A DNA stretch of 64,000 nucleotides. Origin: Coprinus comatus. Its lineage: Eukaryota > Basidiomycota > Agaricomycetes > Agaricales > Agaricaceae. The translations under genes were made by a program, and so were the position numbers. Under the pieces are notes generated by a model, which saw only the letters and a list, made by a program, of their open reading frames with translations, ran no database searches and had not been told where the DNA came from. The DNA lies in the NCBI GenBank assembly GCA_034638255.1, contig JAWPGT010000008.1, positions 310,001-374,000 of the forward strand. Direction: 5' to 3'. This document shows, piece by piece, positions 10,628-22,864 of this stretch. The first letter of the stretch is position 1. Each line of letters opens with the position of its first letter.

Positions 10628-11566
10628 ATGACAATCCAGTCAGTCTTTAATCTATTGCACTCTACTACGCTGTACTAACTGAATTGTCTAGCTACTCCCT
10701 GACATTTATGCTCCTCGCAGGAGAGGTACTTGCTACCTTTCTTGTTTTTCACCAGTTCTAACCAAAGCGTCAGATGCTGACATTCTGTATACTTGTTGCC
10801 CCTCTTCCGTTTGGCATCCGCAAGCGCCTATATACATTCCTGTCAACGTCCTCCATCATTGCGAAAATCGCCTATGCCTTGAAAATATCGTTCATGTATG
10901 TCAACTGCACGGCAACAAACAAATATCTATTAAAATACATTTTATTCAAGATTCGTCGCCATTCTGTTTGCGGACGCTGTTCAACGCATGTACCGCGTTT
11001 CAGCAGAGACTGAGTACTCAAGGCCGGTAAAGGAGGAGCTCCAGACGTGAGGACTGAAAGCAGTATGCACGCAAGGAAATTCTAGTAGGTGTCCCCGCCC
11101 TCAATGTTATCTCGCGTGTTTTGATCCAACTTCTCGCCTAGCGCTCAGCGTAATGTTTACTTGACTGGATTCTGCCTCTTTTTATCCTTGGTCCTTACAC
11201 GTACCTTCTATATTGTCGCTGATCTTATTCACGCTCAAGAAGAATACACGAAGCTCAAGCAAAAGGTAGATATATCAGTATACCATTCAACTATCTATCA
11301 TACTGAGTGTTTTATATAGTCACAAACCGCAGCCAAGGCCGCCGACTCAGCGGAAATTACCAACCTGAAGAAGAAGATCACAGAATACGAAGGAAAGGAG
11401 CGCGACTTTGGTGAGTTTACTGTCTGATAGAGAAGTTCAATAAACAACAATCAACTCTTTAGAAACGATGAAGAAGCAATCTGCCCAGCTTGCTAAGGAA
11501 TATGATAGACTGGCAACTGAACTTAACCAAAAGACCGGAAATACCTCCAACAAACGTGTCGATTGA
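10628..11566 (+). pseudogene. BAP31/Yet3-like ER membrane protein with 1-nt frameshift
   Basis: Family members are three-helix ER membrane proteins with a cytosolic coiled coil that act in export or quality control of membrane proteins. Exons 10628-10638, 10692-10725, 10774-10895, 10951-11084, 11142-11265 and two more read MTIHYSLTFMLLAGE, MLTFCILVAPLPFGIRKRL, FVAILFADAVQRMYRVSAET, then RKFYAQRNVYLTGFCLFLSL and VLTRTFYIVADLIHAQEEY, followed by a Lys/Glu-rich coiled coil and a stop at 11564-11566. Within exon 4 the frame shifts after Ser (11018-11020): the next conserved block (AGKGGAPDVRTESS) starts at 11023 in another frame, so one base is missing near 11021-11023, for instance a third G. 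No plausible intron repairs it. Everything else is conserved and splices in frame, so a fresh mutation or a single base-calling error are both possible. If the latter, this is an intact gene. Confidence 0.75.
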
Positions 11567-12262
11567 TGCTTCTTTGTTAGGTATACATTATCCGGACTCT
11601 GGGTCTCTATTCCACATAACCTTGGTCAATATTTTGTGATGCGCTGATAATACTGTAATGTCAACTATGAGCTCTATGCTGTGGTACATTGACTGGGGCT
11701 CTTTCTTCTATGACAAATATGCGGATTATAATGTATCGTATGACATAACCATTGTCCGTTTTACATATTTTACCCCGAATTGAGAGTCTGTGCTTTGTAA
11801 TATGCTGAACTGTGTAAGATACCGGTAACATACCATGTTACATACGGCTACACACTGCCAATGAATAATTGCCCCCGGGCCTCCTGTACAAGCTAATCAG
11901 GACATGTATAGATCTAACGTGTTAGTATATATATACCGTGAGCCAGTCTGCACTCCAAAGAGCTGTTAGTCAGGAACAGAGGCGCTTAAAAAATAGCTCA
12001 AGCCTGTGAACCACAACTGTCAACAGCATACTCTTTTGAAATCATGCAGACACACTTCATCTATGGTAAGTTTACTAGCGCGCAAAACAGCTAGGGCATT
12101 TTAAATGTGCTTATAAAAAGGCCTGCATAGTTGACCAATCCTTACTCTCAGAGCCCCTTCTCTTTCACGCCTCGTACATAACAAATCGACTACTCTTCTA
12201 GCCCCACGGACCATACAGTCTATTTGATCAAATCCACAAATTCCAATGAGATAATAACCCCT
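11567..12262. other. Intergenic, no gene seen
   Basis: 3' flank of BAP31 and 5' flank of the membrane protein gene. AT-rich, no convincing reading frame or RNA gene. Confidence 0.6.
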
Positions 12263-13474
12263 ATGACGACTCAAATTCAAGCAAGCGATGAGATTACAAG
12301 CCTATTCATAGAATCGGTTTTGTACGGGTTTTATCTGATATCTTCGGTTTACTGTGTTATGTCACTTCGCAAAATGAATGGAAGCTCTAAATCTTTCAAG
12401 TGGTGGACGATAGTAATAGGAAGCACCCTTTTCGTGTTGACAACCTGGGATATGGGGTTGTCTCTCGCGAGATCATTGGAAGGAACCTATACTGTGACTA
12501 CAACAGGACCACAATGTGTAGACATATACGACCGAGAGCTCCTCGAACGCGAACTTCACTGGCAACTTCAACAATTTAGTTCTGATCGAGTTTCTGTGAG
12601 CTGGTATAACATTGCAAAGGTTGGTATTCACTACATTGAAAATCAACTGAAAAAACGAATTTTACTCTTGTGATAGGCTTTCTTAGTAGCATCTTGCTCT
12701 TTGATAGTCGATGGCGCATTGGTATGTTTCATAAAGTAATGACTTTCGTTAAACAACGATTTTAATTAATTGTGATACATTCATATTTTTCAGATCTACC
12801 GATGTTGGGTTGTTTATGCCTATTGTTGGAGAGTAATCATTGTATCTCTACTTCTTTGGATAGGGGGTATAATTATAACTGCATGGACGGCTTATGCCCA
12901 ATATAATCTTACACATAAACAACCACACTATGCACAAATTATCAATTCCGTCCAGAGTGGATTTTGGGGACTTTCAATCGTTCTTAACATTTCTACCACA
13001 AGTGAGTGTGTTTCTGTTTCCGTTTCAACATTTACCGAAGGATTCTTCAATTATTATAGGTTTGATAATTTCCAGAATTCTAAATCAAAGCACACTATTT
13101 AACAACGGTGGGGATGAGTCGGAATTTCGACGATCAACTATCACCTGTATCTTATACCCACATTCCCAACTTCAACACGTTACTCGAATCATCATGGATT
13201 CCGGTCTATTGTCAACACTATCTTCCGTCTTCGTACTTGGAAGTCTACTATCAAGAAATGGGCTACCTTCATCAATAGCAATATCACCGTACGTGTATTC
13301 CATTATATTCAGGTCCAGAATTTAATAATAATAGTTTTTTTCTACCAATAGATGATTATGTGTAGTGGGATGTCTTACAATATGATGATAATTCGGGTTA
13401 ACAAGAGAAGACGAACAGAAAGCTATACCACCTACCCTCCTAGTCCTACTGGCAATCGTCTCCCTTGGAATTGA
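12263..13474 (+). CDS. Multi-pass membrane protein, agaricomycete family, copy 1
   Basis: Role unknown. Likely about seven membrane helices, like large mushroom families of hypothetical receptors or transporters. The first exon holds FIESVLYGFYLISSVYCVMS and a second helix (TIVIGSTLFVLTTWDMGL). The next exons read AFLVASCSLIVDGAL, IYRCWVVYAYCWRVIIVSLL, then GIIITAWTAYAQY, SGFWGLSIVLNISTT, RIIMDSGLLSTLSSVFVLG and MSYNMMIIRVNKRRR before the stop. Junctions all have GT-AG borders; the last acceptor is taken as GTGTAG before TGGGATG. The ATG at 12263 was preferred over 12224 because the helix follows directly, as in its paralogue 4.7 kb downstream. The Ser-rich frame after the stop (to 13725) could be an alternative 3' exon via the acceptor near 13500. 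It is paralogous to 16977-18235 by shared ESVLYG, YRCW and C-terminal patterns. Confidence 0.7.
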
Positions 13475-16400
13475 ACCGAAATTTAATAACTTGCTGTTAT
13501 AGTTCGCCTTCACTAGTTTCAACACTTCTTTTCAAAACGAAATCTATTTCCTCCTCCTCCTCCTCCTCCTCCTTTTCCAAGTCATCAACACCATCACACT
13601 CACGCTCATTTCTGTCTCTTGAAAATGGTAACAGTATTGGTATCAATGGCCCAGTATCATTACCTCAAGTTCATTTATCACCTCAATCGGGATCTTTGAT
13701 CTCTTTGCCTCAAGTTATTTCCTAGTATACTCGATTACAAACATTTTTCGTCATATAACATTTCGTAGTGAAGTCCATATGTTTGTATTTTTAGTAATCT
13801 TTCCATCCCTCCCTAAAACTTTCTATGTCCCACATTGGTTATTTTGTGTTTATTATCAATTTTTTCATTTTTTTTTTTGATGTGGACCATGTGTATTTGT
13901 AAACTATTTTGTTGACTTTTGGTGTTAAATCATATCTTGGACCCCTTGCGCATTACAGATATTCTTGGGAAAAGTTAAAAAGAATGTTTGAAATGTTTGA
14001 AGGTTGAATCAAACAACCACTGACAGTGGTGTTACCTGAGGCCCGAGGTTCCTGAATCACTTTAAAGTTTGAAAGAGCCTGAATGCCTAAATGCCTGACT
14101 ACTGACAGAGTGTCGTTGAATGCCGACCTCTGCCGACCTCTCTGTGCTGTCTGAAAGTGGTAAATATCTGTAATTTGTAAGTGACGTACCCCTTGAACAC
14201 CGAGCGGGCCCATTTGTCCTCGGATGGGGACCTTGGAACGTTTGAGTAATTGGACTACCAAGGGTGATACCCCTAACGGATCATTAATTGTGATATAATT
14301 ATAACTGCTGTGATTAATGAAATGGGGTTGGGAAAATGGCCTCAAAGAATACTCAGGATTGGTCAAACGATGTGTGAATGTGATAGTAGGATCTAGAATC
14401 TAGATAACAATAATACCGAATGTTGCAGTGTCTCTTGCTGTTATCAAATATTTAAAATCTATGGGCTGTTCAGTTACTTTTCATAGATTTAGATTGATAC
14501 TCGCCTAGTACTTGACGTCGTGCAGGAGTCCATCACAATTATTAATATACATCATATTTTTCAAGAGAATATCCAATCAAAAACAATTACAGCAGTACTT
14601 GTTATATTTGAGAGATGATGTGGGGCTAAAAAGAGTAGCTTTTGCATTGGCAGTGATCCAATATGAGCAAGTTCAATTGCACACACCATATGTATATTTT
14701 TGGAATGTGGGGCGGGTCTGAGCAAAGTCTGAGTCATTTTCGGTATCGGTGTACTATGTAATTGCCAGGGCCTAGTGTCCCTGACTCAGTTCAAAACAGC
14801 CGTCTCTCAGAAAAAACAGGGAATGCCGCGGCAGTAGGTGATAGATATTAATAAAGCGTTACTAAGGGTTAGTGGTATTGAGTCGATTTTGTATGTTTAA
14901 TTTTGGTGATTTTCTTTTTTACAAACTCCTTTCGTAAGTGTATGTTTTTTTTTGTTTTGTCATATACATAACCATAACATAAAGCTCGTTCCCGCGATGA
15001 TGCTATTCAATTAAGAATAGAATCCATTTTAATAACCCTGCCAGTATTACTACCGTTAAATGGCCAGATATCGTATGTGGCCTGATTGTACCACATGTAT
15101 GATTTCTAAAGATTTCATTTAAATTCGTTAAAAAAAAACATTAGCCGTCGATTAACTACCGATGCCTTGAATTCTACCACTTGTCAAGGTCCGACTTGAA
15201 TGTAATGATTACTTCGCCGAAAATGTCAATGTCCTTGCCGCAAATGACTGTAAATGTTTCCGATCGGTGTTGTACCCTGTGCAGTACTACATATTTGATT
15301 GGTAAATCATTATCGTAAAGTTGAATATGCCCAGAGTCTACCAAGTGCGTTAGGTTTTTTTTTTTACAAACCTCCGTCGACCCTTTGTTTTCAGCTATTG
15401 CGCAGTACAATTACGCTATGTAACTTGTGGGTAAGTTTAGGCTCGTAACTGGTAAGGCTCAAGGTTCCATGGACATGACGGTGACATTGAATTGATTGAT
15501 ATACTAGAGGGTCAACCGGCCGCGCCACCGCAGCGCCGCACTGCTAAGTTCTAACATTCTAGTCTCTCGATTATTGTGCCGAAGTAGGTACTGACGTATG
15601 TTACTATATATTAATTGCGACATCATCATACATGATACGAGCGGTGGGGGCGGGTTAGGGAATATCACTTCCCATAGTACATGTATTCAACTCGTAAGTA
15701 TGTCTGCGGCCTTCTCTGCCGAGTCCATGTTATTCATGATTCAGACACTATAACTTTATGTTTTGAATTTTAATTTGTGATAATATGATAGTATGATTGT
15801 ACTAGTCATTTTCTAGGCAACAGTATATTCTATCCGGGTTAGGGGTTTGGTAATTTATGATTACTACTATAACATGTCTACCATGTAGACTCAAAGTGGC
15901 AGATATTGATATAGATGTATAACTGCTCGAATTGAAAGGTGTAATGCATTGAACTGGGATACTCCCAGCCTCCAGGTAGATTGATGTATACGGTTGTCAA
16001 GAAGTTGACAGTGACGAATTGAAGTTCTGTCTTGAGATGGTTGTCGATAGAAATTCTTTGAGATTTATCGCTGCAAAAATGCTCAAAGTTCAACGTTCAA
16101 CGTTAAATCTGAAGAGAGTGTTGAAAGTTTTGGTGGTACAGGTCCCAGCTAATAGGATTCCGGAAAGAGTATGTTCAACTTGATTACCCCACATCTGCAT
16201 CAATGATGACCTAATTATATCACGAAGATCTGAATCAAATTCAAACTTCCTACTTTGCTTCCACTTAAGACTACTTATAAGTAGAAAGATGTGCTGTGTG
16301 TATCTCCCCGCTTTGGATTCATGTATTATATTAATTCGGTTGGAAAATTACGTGGTACCATTACCAGGTTGCTTCATGCTTAGTGAGTGGATGAATCACC

Positions 16401-16976
16401 ATAACCATTGAAATATTGAAACGTTGGCGAGAACCAAGTTTGAGCTACAACTTCCGAAGCATCGGCATTAATCAGATATTGGGTATTAATTAAGACTTTT
16501 GTGGATAAAATTTATTTTTAATTACTCTTGCTTCAGCGCCAGCCAGTGGGTCTCTATTTTCGCCAATGTCATAAATATGCGCTTAAATGATGATCACCCG
16601 GTGTCTGTTCACCGTTCCCCTTAGAGATTGACTTCTACATCGAAACACATACTGCGCCTAGGCCAAAACCGCCTGTACATTACGACTGTGTCCATACTAC
16701 TAATTGTCAATTACTGATCTTGACCACACAGGGATGGAAATATATCATTTAAATCAATAGAACATCCGGATCTGACATCCGCAGGCCCCGTCAGTGTGTC
16801 TATCAATAAATCTATACCTTTAAAACCCGAGTATATTTCTATCTTGTGCTCGCTGTTTGATCTGTCTCCACCACCATCTGCTGTTCATTTCCTTACACTG
16901 CGACATCATCATTCGCCCTTGCCACCATCCCTCCACAGGAGTTGGGCTTGTCTTGAGCTCCCCTCTTTACTTGGGC
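13475..16976. other. Long intergenic region without recognisable gene
   Basis: 3.5 kb between the two membrane-protein paralogues. It includes a (TCC)n tract at about 13550-13573 and a 137-codon minus-strand frame (14366-13953) that has no recognisable motif or coding bias and is probably chance. No RNA gene or mobile element was seen. Confidence 0.5.
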
Positions 16977-18235
16977 ATGCCGTTGACCAACCTAGAGGCA
17001 CAACTGCCTGCACTGATGGTGGAGTCGGTATTGTATGGCTTATATCTCGCCACATTTATTGCATGCCTCCAGACACTACTCCAGGAAAACGGTCAATGGA
17101 AACGATTCAAAGATATCAACATCGGTCTTCTCTGTGTCGTCGTCGTACTTTTCATCTTCTCAACATTGAACCTTTCTTGCTCCCTTGTACAAAATATGCA
17201 AGGATTTGTGTATCATGTGGGCGCTAAGCTGGAGGATTTCAAGACACATAAAGGGAACGGGATAGATCAATTGGGTCAGAGTTGGCTTAGTATCACCAAG
17301 GTATGCTATCCCTATATCAGCGCTCGTGTCGCATGAAACTGATTACTATTAGTTAACACTCCTAGGTCTCCAAGCGATTCTTGCGGATAGTGTATTGGTG
17401 CGTATCCTTAAATCCGTTTGTAACGTCCCGGAAACAGATGATTGACGATACAGGTTATACTTAGGTTTATCGTTGCTGGCTTGTTTGGGCCAAATCTATC
17501 CTTGCTATCCTTATACCCGTAATCTGTTGGCTCGGAAGTGTGGCGTGTTGCATATATGCCTTTTATCTCCAAATAACGCTCCAGGAGGGATCGAGGTTGT
17601 TTACGGGTGAACTCTATTGGGTTATCGCTGCATTTTGGCTCTGTACCATTTTAGTAAATATGTATTGTACCAGTAAGTTCACCCTCTGACTCATCTAAAA
17701 AATATTGGGCTAACCGGGATGTTTTCCACTATAGCAATGATCGTCTTCAGGATATGGAAAGCACAACGGGCCTGGCGTCCACCTAGCATCATATCTTTAT
17801 CCGATTTAGATTTACCACAACGAGGTCGTTTAAATTTCGCGAAAAGGATCGTAATCGAATCAGCTTTGATATATACCACGACATCTTTCGTTCTCTTCGT
17901 AACGCATTTAAGCAGACACAACGCGGTGTATATCGTCTCCCCCGCAGTAAGTTCTCTTTCCATTGTGGTTCGAATTTCACCAGCGCTAAGCGTCATTATT
18001 GCAGGCTATACAAGTTACAGGGATTGCTTTCAATCTGATTCTAGCCAGGACGATAGACACAGAGAGGAAACGACCAGCCGAACTACCTTTCTATAGGCAA
18101 ACCCTCGATGTATCAAGGAGCACTGTTGATGTCGCTGTAATGGCCACAACTGACGCAGAGGATGAAGAAGTTACTGTTGAATCAGAAGAGGCCTACGGTT
18201 TCAAACCCATAGCTGTAAACCGTCTGTCACGGTAG
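16977..18235 (+). CDS. Multi-pass membrane protein, agaricomycete family, copy 2
   Basis: Paralogue of 12263-13474 with the same order of helices; role unknown. The ATG at 16977 gives MPLTNLEAQLPALMVESVLY, then GLYLATFIACLQTLL and a second helix (LLCVVVVLFIFSTLNLSCSL). Spliced exons continue LTLLGLQAILADSVL, VYRCWLVWAKSILAILIPVI, an additional helix ending WVIAAFWLCTILVNMYC, AMIVFRIWKAQRAWRP, SALIYTTTSFVLFVTHL and AIQVTGIAFNLILARTIDTE. The tail is acidic and cytosolic (ATTDAEDEEVTVESEE), ending at 18235. The second exon needs the TATTAG acceptor rather than the later CCTAG to hold frame. The frame upstream of 16977 is noncoding-like. Intact as read. Confidence 0.75.
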
Positions 18236-19354
18236 CCCTTGTTTATCAACAGCGCTCAGCTTCTACCTATACTTCCTTATTTTATTGGCAAGACAGTGGA
18301 CACTTGGTGGACACCCACGCTGGTTGGCACCCTGCAAGCGAGTCCGACAATCGCGTGTACAGCATATACAGGCAACAGCAATTCGTGCATACACACTCGG
18401 CTATTTCTCCCGAAAACTTGCCCACGCATTATACCCCCCAAGTCGTAGACACACTTTTCATTTCAGGATAATAGCCTTCCAACCTCGCGTCGAGAAGTTG
18501 AGAAGCTCTGTCACATTATAGCATCCGAGATACCATCAGCCAAATTGAACACACAGGTTAACAGGGGTTATACCTATAGATGAAAAAAAATGAAAAAAAG
18601 AACTGGAAGGAGATGTAATCTCTCACTCTATTAACTTTTTTTTCTTCTTCTCGCTATTGCACTTCTGGTAGATACATTCCCACAGATCATGATCATATAT
18701 TACCAATTTTGTGTATTGTGTAACCACCTGGTGGGGTTTGGGGGTTTGGGTGGGAGAAGGAAGGTGGTTTGTGGGCTTGTGGTGTTGATTGTCAGATACA
18801 TATATGTACCGATGACAGGGACATTGACAAGACATGTCGATGACGAATAGATCTGTTAGATGTTGAATCATAATGATGATGATGATGATGATGATGATGA
18901 GGGTATTGGATATTTGAACAGTGATGTGGGATATTGGTGTGATATCATATCGAGTCGAGGAGGGAATTTGAGGATGGAGACTCGGATTTCGTGGTTGGTA
19001 TTGGATAATGAGCTTTATGTACCGTATATTTCTTAGTGATAATCATGCATTATAATCTGTGTAAACGTTAGGAACAATTGAAATCGCTGGGAACAGATCG
19101 AAATGTGTCGAGTAGTAATTGCCGCTCCTCGGGAAATCCTATCCAAGGATCAAACTGCATAATATGACCAAAGAGGGAGAGCTGACAACAAGCTTGAATC
19201 TTCAGGGAACTGTTGTATCATTGACGGGTATGATGAGAGAAGAAGCTGGCGTCAACTTCATACTTGTGTTTAGTCCACGATTCAAAACCCATTTCTGTTT
19301 TCCATACTTATCAACAACGGAAACCATATAACGAAGAAAATAAGACGTTAAAAC
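18236..19354. other. Intergenic between convergent genes
   Basis: Space between two converging 3' ends. It contains a (ATG)9 microsatellite at 18872-18900. No gene recognised. Confidence 0.6.
18872..18900. repeat. Trinucleotide microsatellite (ATG)n
   Basis: Nine to ten uninterrupted ATG units. Confidence 0.9.
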
Positions 19355-21244
19355 TCACATTCTTCGAGCAGAAGTTGTGGTGTTTTGTGTTTTCTTAGCC
19401 ACATAAACACAACTAACATGAGGTACATGTTGACGAAACCAAGGAATCCAATTTGCATCAATTTTACTACATCCATCCATTTTCAAAACTTTCAATTTCG
19501 AAACACGAACAGTCGTGTTCTTCTCATCCTTCTTCTCATCCATATTAACTTCCCCATCCCCATCTCCATCCCTATTTTCATTCTCACCTTCATCTTCATC
19601 ATTACTCTTCTCAGCAAGCATTACTCTCTGTTTCACCAAAGCATGTATAACCGAAGTTTCCAAATCCTGATTATTCGAAACATCCAATTCGGCCAAACGA
19701 GGACACAAACATGGCAAAACCAAACCATTCCTTTCATCCTTAATAATATTCCTATCACCCACACCACATCCATCTCTTCTAAGCCTATCAACTAAATCAT
19801 TAACCACTCTATACATCCCTACAACACTCAAAACCTTAATCATCGGTGTTTCTCTCAACAACTCCAAAATCAACATTTTATCAACAGGCGTATCCTTCAA
19901 ATGAAGTTCCGTTAAATGATAAGGATGAGTTGAAATCCAATGAGTAAAGTGTTGATTTAGTTGTGGATTTGTTATTCGATCAAAATGAAGAGTTTGAAGG
20001 TTTGGAATGTTATGAAGGAGTAAAGCTGATGACCAATTATCGATTGTAGATTTTAAAGTTGTTAATTTTGGTAGGTCTACTTTTGGTATTGGGTTTTGTG
20101 GTTGTGGTTGTGGTTGGGAAAGGTGAGCTGGGAATGGGTTGACATAGGTAAAATGGAGTGATTCGAGGTTCGGATTGTTGTTCAAGATTTCAAGGAGATC
20201 GGGATAGGTGAATAAACAATCGAACATTGAAAGTTGGAGAGATGTAAGTTGATTCAGTGAATCGAAAGCTGCTTTTTTCGTTACAGCGTTTTTGATGGAG
20301 AGTTGTTTGAGGTTGGTGGCAGATTTGAAGTAATCGTCTTTTAAAATGATCCCCTCCGTACTAATCTCTAAAACCTCAACGTTCGGTAATATTGATTTTG
20401 TGTTTAGAGAGCGTATCAAACGTCGGTTTCGGAGTCTGAGAGTACGAATATGAGCCCAATCAATGTTGTCAAAAGTATCCAAATTTGAACCAGGAAGAAG
20501 ACAGAGCTCTGATAAACGTCCTTTAGATCTTTCCAACCATAATGTAGCCTTTGTATCGGGTTGACGTTCGGATAAAACCAGAGTTCGCCAGAATGATGCG
20601 GCATTCCATAAAACCCTTCTCCAAAGTTGACAAACATGAAGCAAAGTGATGAGTTGTGTATGATCTTCATCTACCATAAAGGCGAATATTTGCAAATAGA
20701 TTTCAATAGGCAATTTGAGCATATGGTTTTGCATTCGTCGAATTCGTTGCTTTTCTAATACATCCAAAACCTTCAATCGTTCTTCTTCCCTAATCCTAGC
20801 TTTCATAACTTCATCTTTCAATTGCATTAATTCATCTTTACGCGTTTGGTCTTCAGGTACAGATTTAAGACGATTTATGGCAAGGTCAGCCATTTTGAGA
20901 GAAGCAGAGAATTTGTGGAGTTTGAAGAATAGACGAGCAGAACGCGCGTAACCTTGCCATTTTTGAGGTGCAAGGTCAATGGTTTTTTTGGCGTCTCGAA
21001 GTGCTTCTTTGGGATTTTGAAGTGCTTCGTGTGTTGCTGCGCGTGAATCGTATAAAATGAATTGGCCTTGGCCTTCAGAGGTTTCTACTATTGCCTTCAG
21101 GTGTTGTGAAAGAATATTAAGATTAACTCTGGGGGTAGGTGGAAGTCAGAAGAAAGTTACCTGGTCAAATACACCCAATGCTTCCTTGTACTTTCCTTCA
21201 CGAAATAGCCTTGTTCCTTGTTGAAGCTGGGGTTTCAAGGACAT
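19355..21244 (-). CDS. TPR, F-box and leucine-rich-repeat protein (Dia2/Pof3-like)
   Basis: Probable substrate receptor of an SCF ubiquitin ligase. Exon 1 (21244-21161) starts MSLKPQLQQGTRLFREGKY and opens a TPR. After a 66-bp intron, exon 2 (21094-19355) continues the TPR array (DSRAATHEALQNPKEAL, APQKWQGYARSARLFFKL), giving 607 residues. The F-box lies at about residues 125-165 (LKLPIEIYLQIFAFMVDED and LLHVCQLWRRVLWNAASFWR). Leucine-rich repeats follow to the C-terminus, with a Glu/Asp/Asn-rich loop near residues 540-565. The TPR-F-box-LRR order is that of yeast Dia2 and fission yeast Pof3, which act at replication forks and in genome stability; orthology is inferred from architecture only. 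It is transcribed divergently from the SET5-like gene. Confidence 0.8.
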
Positions 21245-21387
21245 TGTGGTTGGTGATGGAGTCTGCGGAAGGAAAGTGTTTGTGTATGTTTGCTTCACAA
21301 ATTGATTAATGAAGTGACTGATGAATTCAAACATAAGATCTCTCCAGATTTATCTTTTTTTATTTCTTGCATTCTTCCTACTTAAAG
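21245..21387. promoter_or_regulatory. 143-bp bidirectional promoter, Dia2-like / SET5-like
   Basis: The two start codons are only 143 bp apart and point outward, so both genes must share this promoter. It contains pyrimidine-rich stretches (about 21350-21380) but no TATA box that I can assign with confidence. Confidence 0.6.
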
Positions 21388-22864
21388 ATGCCGGTTTCTC
21401 CATCCGAAGATGAACTTACGACGACAATTCTAGAGTTGAAGAAAGAAAACCCAGAACTTGGAATCTCAAAAATACATGCTCTACTATTAACCAAAAATCC
21501 AGAATGGATCGTCAGCGAGAAACGAACGCGCAAAATTATTCAGGCTCAGGGTCTTACAATCACTGCACCTGGTAGTACACAAGGACCATCCGTTTTCCCT
21601 TCTTCTCGAGTGGCCTCCGGATTCAATGTTGAAAAATGGACAACAAAGGTCGGTGTAAAGTGGTTTGACAAGCGAAAGGGAAAGGGGCTCGTGGCAAAGC
21701 AAGAGATCGCAGAAGGAGATGTTATTTGGAAGGAAGATCCTTTCATCATTGCACCGGAATGGTATGATAATTAATCTATTTGTTCTGTTTGTCAGACTGA
21801 ATATATAGACGAGATTATAGGGATATTTTCGATATGCAATGGAGTGGTTCTGCATGTGCCTTTTGCTCAACGCCACTCGATGGTACTTCGACCTCATTAA
21901 ACGTTACATGCTCGTCATCGAATTCCAATTCCCCCGTACAATGTCCGACAAGATTCTGCAATCGTTTGTGCCTCACACGCTCAGCCAACACACACCCTCT
22001 AGTTTGTCCATCCCAGAATCCTGCTTGTGTTCCACTGCTCCGATTCGCTAGGAAGACGCACTGGATGTCCTTGCAAGCCCTCATATTTTGCACCAGTCGA
22101 TTGTTGCTTTCGTATCAGAAGGACGAAGATGCGTTCAAACAGGACTGGGAAGTTGTGCGCTCTTTTGCCGAGCTCGGTATGGAAGAGCGTCACAAGTACA
22201 GCTTCGGCTATAACTTGTACGTTTTTTGCCTTTGAACCTAGTTTGATTCTTGTTAATTAGGAATGTAGGTCCAACCAAGCAGAGCCTGATAGAGACACTT
22301 GGCAACTAGCGTACAAATTGTTCTTAGAGGCCTTCAAGGAGCCCAAGACGGCGTCTGAAAAGAACAAGCTGTCCAAGATTTTGAAGAAACCTCTCCCAGA
22401 GGATATTGATACGGCTATATTTGACTATGACGGTGGATTCCTCCGTGGATTGGGTCGCATGAGCCTTAGTAGGTGTTCCATGTTGTGTGCTTCGCCCGAG
22501 TAATTGTTGATTATTTGTCATAGACCTTGAGGGACACGGTGGTCTTTACAGTCTCCATTCTCATCTCAACCACAGTTGCATTCCTAGTGTTTCTGTCCGA
22601 CACTTGGACCAGAGAACGGCCCTTGCAAGAATAACATTGGTTGCTAAACGGAAAATCGATGTTGGAGAAGAGTTGACGGTGTCATATGTCAACCCGAACT
22701 ACCCATACCATGTTAGACAAGAGGAGTTGCAAGGGTGGGGATTCGGAGCGTGTACATGTACACGTTGTGTGGAAGAAGCGAAGACTAGCAAGGAAAAGGG
22801 CCCAGAAGATCAGGAATTGACTGATTTAGCTAGTGAACTAAAAGCTGGTCTAGGCGTTATGTGA
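21388..22864 (+). CDS. SET-domain lysine methyltransferase (Set5-like)
   Basis: Likely protein or histone lysine methyltransferase. Exon 1 starts MPVSPSEDELTTTILELKK and ends in the first SET segment (GKGLVAKQEIAEGDVIWKE, DPFIIAPEW). Exon 2 (from 21821) carries a Cys-rich insert (CAFC, then CPTRFCNRLC and a later C), like the MYND-type zinc finger that splits the SET domain in SMYD/Set5 proteins. Later exons carry the catalytic core: HSHLNHSCIPSVSVRHLD, GEELTVSYVNPNYP, and a post-SET cysteine cluster ACTCTRC. Introns of about 50-70 bp keep frame; the third exon is entered through the acceptor GTAG before GTCCAACC. It stops at 22864. Yeast Set5 methylates histone H4; the same activity here is inferred. 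Confidence 0.83.

Noticed and set aside
13953..14366. 137-codon minus-strand frame
   Set aside because: No motif, no splice context, ordinary amino-acid composition for random AT-rich DNA; likely chance.
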